The translations under genes were made by a program, and so were the position numbers. Positions 1 to 10,235 of a stretch of 20,232 nucleotides of DNA are shown piece by piece. Below the pieces are notes generated by a model that made no database searches, had not been told where the DNA came from, and was given only the letters and a program-made list of their open reading frames with translations. The stretch is from assembly GCA_947385185.1 (NCBI GenBank), contig CANDJX010000010.1, positions 1 to 20,232 of the forward strand, read 5' to 3'. Numbering within the stretch: position 1 is the stretch's first letter; the number at the start of each line of letters is the position of its first letter. This stretch comes from an uncultured Clostridia bacterium (GTDB taxonomy: Bacteria > Bacillota > Clostridia > Christensenellales > Pumilibacteraceae).

Positions 1-44
1 ATTCCTGTAAGTGACTGGAGTTCAGACGTGTGCTCTTCCGATCT
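1..44 (+). other. Illumina P7 / Read 2 adapter remnant (sequencing artefact)
   Basis: Bases 11-44 match the Illumina Read 2 (multiplexing) primer, which begins GTGACTGGAGTTCAGACGTG and ends in GCTCTTCCGATCT. Bases 3-10 (TCCTGTAA) sit exactly where the i7 index belongs, and bases 1-2 (AT) fit the end of the P7 oligonucleotide. The match to the adapter is recalled from general knowledge, not from a search. It is therefore non-genomic sequence left at a contig end, and base 45 is the true end of the sequenced insert. Nothing biological should be inferred from this stretch. Confidence 0.97.
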
Positions 45-147
45 CTCGGTCATTTACGGGGTTGTAAATTCCCGTCGGATAAAACTCGGACTTCCTGCTC
101 TCGCTTGCTTCTAAGCCGCGCAAACATTCATCGTAGCTTGCGATAGT

Positions 148-177
148 TCGTCAGCCGTCGCATTGCAAAGATATAAT
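148..177 (+). promoter_or_regulatory. Probable sigma-A promoter of the RhuM-family gene
   Basis: A perfect -10 hexamer TATAAT lies at 172-177. The best -35 at suitable spacing is TCGTCA at 148-153 (four of six consensus bases, 18-base spacer). The expected start point, about 184, falls inside the repeats at 181-209. Apart from this promoter and those repeats, I recognise nothing between 45 and 245: the minus strand has short open stretches but none with a start codon or a recognisable product. Confidence 0.5.
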
Positions 178-180
178 CCG

Positions 181-209
181 AATTCTTAATTGAGGAGACA
201 ATTCTTAAT
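181..209. repeat. Paired 10-base direct repeat, possible operator
   Basis: AATTCTTAAT occurs at 181-190 and again at 200-209, a 19-base period (close to two helical turns). The middle also reads as an inverted repeat, AATTG (188-192) and CAATT (199-203), around AGGAGA. The repeats overlap the predicted transcription start of the RhuM-family gene. A regulator, possibly RhuM itself through its N-terminal DNA-binding-like region, could bind here. The repeats are seen directly; the operator role is inferred. Confidence 0.4.
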
Positions 210-245
210 CGCGGTTTATGACTGCGGTCGAGAATTACGAATAAT

Positions 246-1238
246 ATGTCCGACTTAATAATGTATCGAACAGAAGATGGTAAAACCGCAATCGAAGTGG
301 AATTCGATGAGGATAATGCGTGGCTTACTCAAGCTCAAATGGCGGAGTTATTCCAACGCGATCGCTCTGTTATTACAAAACACATCAGGAATATTTTCAA
401 AGAAGGGGAACTTGACGAAAAGAGCAATGTGCAAATTATGCACATTGCAAATGTCGATAAACCCGTAACTTATTACAGTCTTGATGTTATAATTTCCGTG
501 GGCTATCGTGTAAAATCTATTCGCGGTACTCAATTTCGTATATGGGCGAACGGCATATTAAAAGAATATTTGCGCAAAGGCTTTTCAATAAATGATCGTT
601 TATTGAAACAAGCCGGCGGAGGCGTTTATTTTAAGGAACTTTTGGAACGCATTCGCGATATACGCTCGTCAGAAAAAGTGTTTTATAGGCAAGTGCTGGA
701 TTTGTTCGCCACAAGCGAAGACTATGATCCTCAAAGCTCCGAAGCTCAAAGGTTATTCGCCGTGATTCAAAACAAAATGCACTGGGCTGCACACGGTCAT
801 ACGGCAAGCGAACTCATTTACGAGCGCGCCGACAGCGAAAAACCTTTTATGGGACTTATGACTTTCAAAGGCACAAGACCGGTGAAAAGCGATGTTGATA
901 TTGCCAAAAATTATTTGACCGAGAATGAACTCGGCATTTTGAACCGATTGGTTTCGGCATATCTCGATTTGGCTGAAATTAAAGCAATGCGCGGCGAAAG
1001 AATGAAGATGAAAGATTGGATCGTACAGATCGACGACTTTTTAATTATGACGAGGAACGACGTTCTTCAATCGGCGGGCACGGTAAGTAAAATCGAAGCG
1101 CAAGCGAAAGCGGAAGCCGAATACCTGAAATACAAAAGTAAAGAGCCTGATGAATTGACCGCAGTCGAAAAAGATTTTTTGCAGAGCCTGACGGCTGCCG
1201 AGAAATTACTCGGTTCGAAAATGAAAAAAGAAAATTAA
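246..1238 (+). CDS. RhuM family protein (virulence RhuM, accessory gene)
   Basis: This 330-residue protein has the hallmarks of the RhuM family (Pfam Virulence_RhuM). There is an early WLTQAQMAELF helix-turn-helix-like segment at about residues 26-36, then a conserved core containing YYSLDVIISVGYRVKSIRGT at about 76-95 and the FRIWA segment after it. The C-terminal half is largely helical and charged and ends in a lysine-rich tail. The length is full for the family. RhuM was named from Salmonella pathogenicity island 3; its biochemical role is not established, and homologues are scattered in mobile and defence-type regions. The start at 246 gives the usual short lead into the family motif; only a weak GAG-type site precedes it. 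The gene is visibly richer in A/T and in AAA/TTT codons than rpoB next to it, which suggests horizontal acquisition. No clear terminator follows. The family call is firm; any function is not. Confidence 0.9.
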   Translation: MSDLIMYRTEDGKTAIEVEFDEDNAWLTQAQMAELFQRDRSVITKHIRNIFKEGELDEKSNVQIMHIANVDKPVTYYSLDVIISVGYRVKSIRGTQFRIWANGILKEYLRKGFSINDRLLKQAGGGVYFKELLERIRDIRSSEKVFYRQVLDLFATSEDYDPQSSEAQRLFAVIQNKMHWAAHGHTASELIYERADSEKPFMGLMTFKGTRPVKSDVDIAKNYLTENELGILNRLVSAYLDLAEIKAMRGERMKMKDWIVQIDDFLIMTRNDVLQSAGTVSKIEAQAKAEAEYLKYKSKEPDELTAVEKDFLQSLTAAEKLLGSKMKKEN

Positions 1239-1300
1239 ATTGTAAATTTGGATTTTTCCGAAATATTTCCTTGATTTTACAAAAAACTTGTCCGAACCGC

Positions 1301-1329
1301 TTGACAAAAGCCCTTTGATGTGTTATTAT
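1301..1329 (+). promoter_or_regulatory. Strong extended -10 promoter of the rpoBC operon
   Basis: The -35 box TTGACA (1301-1306) is perfect. A 17-base spacer separates it from the -10 box TATTAT (1324-1329), which is preceded by TG at 1321-1322, giving an extended -10. Transcription should begin near 1336, leaving a leader of about 290 bases before the rpoB start codon. This is one of the strongest-looking promoters in the window, as expected for RNA polymerase subunits. Confidence 0.85.
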
Positions 1330-1335
1330 GCTATA

Positions 1336-1520
1336 CTATAAAGGATAGACTGATAAATTTGCCCTTTTCGGTTTTATGTTAGCATGAAAGAGCAATTTCG
1401 AGCGGTAAAAATCTCCGCGATGGGATCCGGACATTGCTGAAAAAGACCGAAGCGCAAATTTAATTACCTGAATTTCCCGAGGGACGCTTAAAGAAAACGC
1501 GCCCCATGGGTTATTTTTGT
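1336..1520 (+). promoter_or_regulatory. Structured rpoB leader RNA, candidate transcription attenuator
   Basis: Hand folding gives a coherent domain. A 9-bp closing stem pairs 1354-1362 with 1454-1462. A second 9-bp stem pairs 1367-1375 with 1443-1451 (one G-U). An inner stem pairs AGCAAT (1391-1396) with ATTGCT (1433-1438), and an apical stem pairs GCGG (1402-1405) with CCGC (1415-1418). Between the last two, a three-base bulge (1397-1399) followed by GA (1400-1401), with GA (1419-1420) opposite, resembles a kink-turn, although 12 unpaired bases (1421-1432) follow on the 3' strand. A competing hairpin pairs AAGCG (1450-1454) with CGCTT (1485-1489) and AAATT (1456-1460) with AATTT (1471-1475). 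It excludes both the closing stem and the terminator at 1476-1520. The pairings are read directly; switching is inferred. Firmicute L10 leaders, which normally precede rplJ, are the nearest known parallel. Confidence 0.65.
1476..1520 (+). terminator. Intrinsic terminator inside the rpoB leader (attenuator arm)
   Basis: The 5' arm 1476-1487 (CCCGAGGGACGC) pairs with 1499-1510 (GCGCCCCATGGG). This gives ten pairs, one of them G-U, with mismatches at 1480/1506 and 1484/1502, around an 11-base loop. TTATTTTTGT follows immediately at 1511-1520. A terminator between the rpoB promoter and rpoB only makes sense as a regulated attenuator, because the operon must be read through for viability. Confidence 0.65.
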
Positions 1521-1576
1521 ATTCATGCCCGGTTTCGCTATCTTTTATTATTCAATTATCAGGAAAATATATCTTG

Positions 1577-1620
1577 GCGCCGCAGTGGATTTGTTCCGTA
1601 ACGCGCGGCGCGAAAAGGAG
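1577..1620 (+). promoter_or_regulatory. GC-rich stem abutting the rpoB ribosome binding site
   Basis: GCGCCGC at 1577-1583 is perfectly complementary to GCGGCGC at 1605-1611, with a 21-base loop. The 3' arm ends three bases before the AAGGAG site at 1615-1620, which is itself four bases from the ATG at 1625. The stem leaves the binding site single-stranded but close to structure, so it could tune initiation or mRNA stability. This role is inferred from position only. Confidence 0.4.
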
Positions 1621-1624
1621 TAAT

Positions 1625-4600
1625 ATGGCCGAAAGACGCATCCGTACTGTAAAATACGGTAACACCGAACGCCGCAGTTTTGCGCAGGTCGACGAAGTCA
1701 TCGATATGCCCAATCTTATCGAAGTGCAGAAGAAATCGTACCGCGATTTCCTCGAAACGGGTATCGGCGAAGTTTTCAAGGATTTCTCGCCTATAACCGA
1801 CTTCTCGGGCAGGATCGAACTTCATTTCCTCGAGCATCACATCGAAGACAAGCCCAAGTACACCGAGAAAGAGTGTAAAGACCGCGACGCAACCTATGCG
1901 ACCCCTTTGAAAGTCAAAGTCCGTCTTGTTTACAAAGAGAGCGGACAGATGACCGAACAGGAAGTTTTCATGGGCGATCTTCCCAAGATGACGCCGAACG
2001 GTTCGTTCATCATCAACGGCGCGGAGCGCGTTATCGTATCGCAGCTCGTGCGCAGTCCCGGAGTTTATTTCTCGGACGAAACGAAGGACCAGAAAACGGG
2101 TAAGGTTTATTATACCGCGCAGTCCATTCCGTCGCGCGGCGCGTGGCTCGAATACGAAATGGAGCCCGCGGGAACGCTTGCCGTTCACGTCGATCGTCAG
2201 AGAAAGGTGCCCATCACGACGCTTATCCGCGCTCTTTCCGCGGTTACAACCGGCGATTTCGGTACGGACGAGCAGATCAACGCGATCTTCCATAACGAGC
2301 CTATTATCGCTCTTACGTGTGAGAAGGATACCGCGCATACGAACGACGAGGGACTGCTGGAACTGAATAAAAAACTCCGTCCCGGCGAGATTCCCAACCT
2401 CGATTCCATACATTCGTACGTCAAGTCGCTTTTCTTCGACAGAAGAAAGTACGATTTAACGCGCGTAGGCAGGTACAAACTCAATAAAAAACTTTCTATC
2501 GCAAGCCGCATTACCGGACTTGTCGCCGCTCGCGACGTCGTGGACGCCGACGGCATACTTTACGTTTCCGCCGGAGAAGTGATTGCGGAGGACGTTGCTT
2601 TCCGTATTCAGAACGCCGGCATAAACGAAGTCGCCGTCGAAGTTGCGGGAAGGGAAGAACCGTTTTACGTCATGGGCAACGGTCACGTAGACCTTGCCGG
2701 CTACGTCAACGGCGATCCGAGAGAACTCGGGATTACCGAGTACGTTTCTTACGGCGTGCTCAAAGAGCTTATCGCGCAGGCTGACGGCGACGAGATCATG
2801 CTCGCAAATCTTTGCCGCGAGCACTCCGATCTTCTTGCGGAAAAGCACATAACCGTAGACGATATTCTTTCCACGGTAAACTATATAATCGGTCTGCATT
2901 ACGGTATAGGATATACCGACAACATCGACCATCTCGGCAACCGCCGCGTGCGCAGCGTGGGCGAATTGCTTCAGAACCAGTTCCGCGTCGGTATCGCGCG
3001 TCTGGAAAGAGTGGTACGCGAAAGAATGCAGATTCAGTCGGACGCCGAGCTTACTCCGCAGACGCTTATCAATATCCGTCCCGTAACGGCTGCGCTCAAG
3101 GAGTTCTTCGGATCTTCGCAGCTGTCGCAGTTCATGGACGAAACCAACCCGATCTCCGAGCTTACGCACAAACGCAAACTGTCCGCGCTCGGTCCCGGAG
3201 GCTTGAACCGCGAACGCGCTACGTTCGAAGTCCGCGACGTACATTACACTCATTACGGCAGAATGTGCCCGATAGAAACGCCCGAAGGCCAGAACATCGG
3301 TCTTATCTCGTCGCTGTCCGGCTATTCGATCATAAACGAATACGGCTTCATCGAAGCGCCTTACCGCAAGGTCGAAAAGAAATACGACGCGGAAGGCAAC
3401 GTGATCGGAGGCAGAGTGACCGACGAGGTCGAATATCTCGCAGCCGACCGCGAGGACAGATACATCGTTGCGCAGGCGAAAGAACCGCTCGGTCCGGACG
3501 GCTGGTTCGAGAAACAGCGTGTGCTTGCGCGTTATCGCGACGATATCCGCGAGTTCAACAGAGAGGAGATCGACTATGTGGACGTTTCTCCCCGTCAGCT
3601 CGTTTCGGTCGCGACGTCGCTCATTCCGTTCCTCGAGAACGACGATACCAACCGCGCGCTCATGGGATCGAATATGCAGCGACAGGCGGTTCCGCTCTTA
3701 AAACCCGAAGCGCCCATGATAGGCACGGGTATCGAGCATAAGATAGCTTACGACTCGGGAGTTATGGTAATCGCCGAACGTGACGGCGTCGTTTCATACG
3801 TCGACGCGGACACCGTGCGCGTGCGCAACGACGACGGTACGGTCGGAACGTACAAGCTCAAAAAATTCGAAGGGTCCAACCAGGGCACCTGCATAAATCA
3901 GAAACCTATAGTCGCGAAGGGACAGAAAGTGAAGAAGGGCGACGTGCTTGCCGACGGCCATTCGACCGAAAACGGCGAACTCGCGCTCGGTCGTAACATT
4001 CTCGTCGGTTTCATGACGTGGGAAGGTTATAACTACGAGGACGCGATCCTCATTTCCGAAAGGATAGTCAAAGACGACGTGTTCACGTCCATTCATATTT
4101 CCGAATACGAAATGGAAGCCCGCGACACCAAGCTCGGCGAAGAAGAGATCACGCGCGATATACCGAACGTCGGCGAGGACGCTCTTAAGAACCTCGACGA
4201 GAACGGCATAGTATACGTCGGTGCGGAAGTCACGAGCGGCGACATTCTCGTCGGTAAGGTCACCCCGAAGGGCGAAACCGATCTTACTCCCGAAGAACGT
4301 CTTATGCGCGCGATATTCGGCGAGAAGTCGCACGAAGTCCGCGATACGTCGCTCAAAGTTCCGCACGGCGAGGGCGGTATCGTCGTCGACGTCAAGGTGT
4401 TCACGAGAGCGAACAAGGACGAGATGAGTCCGGGCGTAAACAAAGTCGTCCGCGTATATATCGCACAGAAACGTAAGATAGGCGTCGGCGACAAGATGGC
4501 GGGTCGTCACGGCAACAAGGGCGTCATTTCGAGAGTGCTTCCCGAAGAGGATATGCCTTTCATGGCGGACGGCACGCGCCTTCAGATCGTGCTCAACCCG

Positions 4601-5527
4601 CTCGGCGTGCCTTCGCGTATGAACATCGGTCAGGTGCTCGAAGTGCACCTCGGTCTGGTCGCGAAAGCGTTGGGTTGGAAGGTCGCCACTCCCGTATTCG
4701 ACTCCGCGCTCGAGAGCGACATCGAAAAATTGCTCAGAGAAAACGGATACGTCAATGCCGAAGGCAACGTAGACGGAAAGATACAGATGTATGACGGACG
4801 CACGGGCGAACCGTTCGAAAATCGCACGACCGTCGGATACATGTATATGCTCAAACTCATTCACCTCGTCGACGACAAGATGCACGCGCGTTCGATCGGA
4901 CCTTACGCGCTCGTTACGCAGCAGCCTCTCGGCGGTAAAGCTCAGTTCGGCGGACAGCGTTTCGGCGAAATGGAAGTCTGGGCGTTGTACGCTTACGGCG
5001 CGGCGAATATACTGCAGGAGATCATGACGGTCAAGTCGGACGACATCGTGGGCAGAGTAAAGACTTACGAATCGATCGTAAAGGGCGTCAACGTTTCCGA
5101 ACCCGGCGTGCCCGAGTCGTTCAAAGTCCTTATAAAAGAACTTCAGTCGCTCGGTTTGGACATAAAGATACTCAACGAAGATCAGAAAGAAATTTCGATC
5201 AAAGACATTACCGAGGACGAGGATGAATCGTTCGAAGTTCCGACCAAGAAAACCAAACACTTCGAGAACGGCAAACTCGTGCTCGAGGAGGAGATCGACC
5301 TCGACGCGTTCGCAGACATCAAGCTCGACGACGAGGACGACGACGAATTGCTCGACGACGAGGACGACGAAAGCGATCTTCCCGAGTTCGATACGAACTC
5401 GCTGTTCGAGGACGAGGACGAAGCTCCGTTTGAGGATAAGTTCGCCGATCGCGCGCTCGATGACGACGATCTTTCCGATCTCGACGACTTGCTCGTCGGA
5501 GATAACGATAACAAGGAGGGCAAGTAA
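1625..5527 (+). CDS. rpoB: DNA-directed RNA polymerase subunit beta
   Basis: RpoB is the beta subunit of RNA polymerase and forms one pincer and half of the active site. The 1300-residue product carries the rifampicin cluster at about 496-522 (SSQLSQFMD, THKRKLSALGPGG), the CPIETPEGQNIGLI block just after it, and GDKMAGRHGNKG, whose lysines K957 and K965 align with E. coli K1065 and K1073. The C-terminal VWALYAYGAA segment lies at about 1117. Residues equivalent to E. coli Q513, D516, H526 and S531 are unchanged, so nothing suggests rifampicin resistance. I chose ATG 1625 because AAGGAG lies at 1615-1620 and MAERR is a normal RpoB start. The frame is open upstream to a TTG at 1517, but that stretch overlaps the leader terminator and does not resemble RpoB. 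Residues from about 1197 to the end form an unusually long Asp/Glu-rich tail. rpoC follows after two bases. Confidence 0.98.
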   Translation: MAERRIRTVKYGNTERRSFAQVDEVIDMPNLIEVQKKSYRDFLETGIGEVFKDFSPITDFSGRIELHFLEHHIEDKPKYTEKECKDRDATYATPLKVKVRLVYKESGQMTEQEVFMGDLPKMTPNGSFIINGAERVIVSQLVRSPGVYFSDETKDQKTGKVYYTAQSIPSRGAWLEYEMEPAGTLAVHVDRQRKVPITTLIRALSAVTTGDFGTDEQINAIFHNEPIIALTCEKDTAHTNDEGLLELNKKLRPGEIPNLDSIHSYVKSLFFDRRKYDLTRVGRYKLNKKLSIASRITGLVAARDVVDADGILYVSAGEVIAEDVAFRIQNAGINEVAVEVAGREEPFYVMGNGHVDLAGYVNGDPRELGITEYVSYGVLKELIAQADGDEIMLANLCREHSDLLAEKHITVDDILSTVNYIIGLHYGIGYTDNIDHLGNRRVRSVGELLQNQFRVGIARLERVVRERMQIQSDAELTPQTLINIRPVTAALKEFFGSSQLSQFMDETNPISELTHKRKLSALGPGGLNRERATFEVRDVHYTHYGRMCPIETPEGQNIGLISSLSGYSIINEYGFIEAPYRKVEKKYDAEGNVIGGRVTDEVEYLAADREDRYIVAQAKEPLGPDGWFEKQRVLARYRDDIREFNREEIDYVDVSPRQLVSVATSLIPFLENDDTNRALMGSNMQRQAVPLLKPEAPMIGTGIEHKIAYDSGVMVIAERDGVVSYVDADTVRVRNDDGTVGTYKLKKFEGSNQGTCINQKPIVAKGQKVKKGDVLADGHSTENGELALGRNILVGFMTWEGYNYEDAILISERIVKDDVFTSIHISEYEMEARDTKLGEEEITRDIPNVGEDALKNLDENGIVYVGAEVTSGDILVGKVTPKGETDLTPEERLMRAIFGEKSHEVRDTSLKVPHGEGGIVVDVKVFTRANKDEMSPGVNKVVRVYIAQKRKIGVGDKMAGRHGNKGVISRVLPEEDMPFMADGTRLQIVLNPLGVPSRMNIGQVLEVHLGLVAKALGWKVATPVFDSALESDIEKLLRENGYVNAEGNVDGKIQMYDGRTGEPFENRTTVGYMYMLKLIHLVDDKMHARSIGPYALVTQQPLGGKAQFGGQRFGEMEVWALYAYGAANILQEIMTVKSDDIVGRVKTYESIVKGVNVSEPGVPESFKVLIKELQSLGLDIKILNEDQKEISIKDITEDEDESFEVPTKKTKHFENGKLVLEEEIDLDAFADIKLDDEDDDELLDDEDDESDLPEFDTNSLFEDEDEAPFEDKFADRALDDDDLSDLDDLLVGDNDNKEGK

Positions 5528-5529
5528 CA

Positions 5530-9360
<3,831 letters not shown>

Positions 9361-9375
9361 ACCGAAAATATTACG

Positions 9376-9410
9376 AAAAGGCGCAGACTGCGTAAGTCCG
9401 CGTCTTTTTG
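9376..9410 (+). terminator. Intrinsic terminator of rpoBC
   Basis: An outer stem (AAAAGGCGC with GCGTCTTTT, one G-U) and an inner GACT/AGTC stem, separated by a single A-C mismatch, enclose a five-base loop. The T-run at 9404-9408 follows. It lies 15 bases after the rpoC stop codon and before the mtnN promoter. Confidence 0.85.
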
Positions 9411-9443
9411 TTTGCTTCGGAATGCGCTTGTATGCGTAAAAGA

Positions 9444-9472
9444 TTGCTTTGCGATGAAATTTATGTTATAAT
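9444..9472 (+). promoter_or_regulatory. Extended -10 promoter of mtnN
   Basis: TTGCTT (9444-9449), a 17-base spacer and a perfect TATAAT (9467-9472) preceded by TG at 9464-9465. The predicted start, near 9479, leaves a leader of about 20 bases with GGAGAG at 9488-9493 in front of the ATG at 9499. Confidence 0.85.
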
Positions 9473-9498
9473 CATAAAACTACGAGCGGAGAGAAAAT

Positions 9499-10167
9499 AT
9501 GACAAAATTCGATAAAATAGGAATAATAGGCGCGCTGTCCGTCGAAGCGGACGGGCTTGTGAATGAAATGAGCGGGGTTCAGACCACCGAAATAGGCGGC
9601 TCGACGTTTTACGAGGGGACGCTGTGCAATAAGAAAGCCGTCGTCGTCAAATGCGGCGTCGGTAAAGTAAACGCGGCGTTCGTCACGAGCGCGCTCGCGC
9701 TCGTATTCGGCGTGGACGGTATAGTCATGACGGGCGTGTGCGGCGGCATAGGAATCAAGCCGATGTCGAGCGTCGTACCGACTTCGTTCATTCAGCACGA
9801 CGTGGATATAGACGGTCTGCCGCACGGACATCTCGACGTGCTCGATTGCGTCGAAATCGCCGCAGACAGCGCGCTGTCGGACGTTCTTGCCGAAGCCACT
9901 GACGGCGTGCGTACGGTTATGGCGACGGGGGAGCAGTTCATAAGGTCGAAAGGACAGACCGACCGAATACTGACCGATTTCCCGAACGTCGGCGCGGTGG
10001 ATATGGAGTCGGGAGCGTCCGCGCATATCTGCGCGCGGCTCGGCGTGCCGTTCGCGTGCATAAAAACGGTGTCCGACGGCTGTTCCGCCGACGAGTTTTA
10101 CGACTTTGTGACCGAAGCGTCGAATAAATCGATTGCCGCCGTTATGGGACTCCTGAAACGGCTGTGA
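9499..10167 (+). CDS. mtnN: 5'-methylthioadenosine/S-adenosylhomocysteine nucleosidase
   Basis: This enzyme cleaves adenine from methylthioadenosine and S-adenosylhomocysteine in the cytoplasm, clearing inhibitory by-products of SAM-using reactions and feeding methionine salvage or AI-2 synthesis. The 222-residue product covers the whole PNP/UDP phosphorylase fold of the family (E. coli MtnN is 232). The start IGIIGALSVEAD matches the family opening, with E16 at the position of E. coli catalytic E12. GVGKVNAA matches the conserved GIGKVAAA turn. AVDMESGASAH places E170 at the substrate-ribose glutamate, and VSDGCS places D193 at the catalytic aspartate (E. coli D197). The gene has its own promoter and terminators on both sides and converges with the next gene. 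Futalosine hydrolases share this fold, but the residues seen fit MtnN and no menaquinone genes are adjacent. Confidence 0.93.
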   Translation: MTKFDKIGIIGALSVEADGLVNEMSGVQTTEIGGSTFYEGTLCNKKAVVVKCGVGKVNAAFVTSALALVFGVDGIVMTGVCGGIGIKPMSSVVPTSFIQHDVDIDGLPHGHLDVLDCVEIAADSALSDVLAEATDGVRTVMATGEQFIRSKGQTDRILTDFPNVGAVDMESGASAHICARLGVPFACIKTVSDGCSADEFYDFVTEASNKSIAAVMGLLKRL

Positions 10168-10174
10168 TGTAAAA

Positions 10175-10209
10175 TAAAAACACCCGGGATAAACTTTCCG
10201 GGTGTTTTT
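10175..10209. terminator. Bidirectional terminator between mtnN and the convergent gene
   Basis: CACCCGG (10181-10187) pairs perfectly with CCGGGTG (10198-10204). It is flanked by AAAAA on the left and TTTTT on the right, so a U-tract follows the hairpin on both strands. It closes mtnN on the plus strand and the 10236-11315 gene on the minus strand. Confidence 0.92.
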
Positions 10210-10235
10210 GCGTTCGTCTTATATAATTTATCGAT

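Noticed and set aside
45..245. Remnant of a minus-strand gene upstream of the RhuM gene
   Set aside because: Short open stretches exist on the minus strand between 45 and 190, but each is bounded by stops, lacks a start and cannot be matched to a family by eye.
1384..1440. 18-codon leader peptide ORF in the rpoB leader
   Set aside because: It begins with ATG but has no ribosome binding site and no run of a regulatory amino acid. Its sequence is better explained by the RNA helices.
1517..1624. N-terminal extension of RpoB from a TTG at 1517
   Set aside because: The frame is open, but the extra 36 residues do not resemble RpoB, the TTG lies in the leader terminator's U-tract, and a good AAGGAG site sits in front of ATG 1625.
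3110..3190. Possible rifampicin-resistance substitutions in RpoB
   Set aside because: All main contact positions (equivalents of Q513, D516, S522, H526, S531 and L533) have the sensitive-type residue. The nearby differences from E. coli are conservative.
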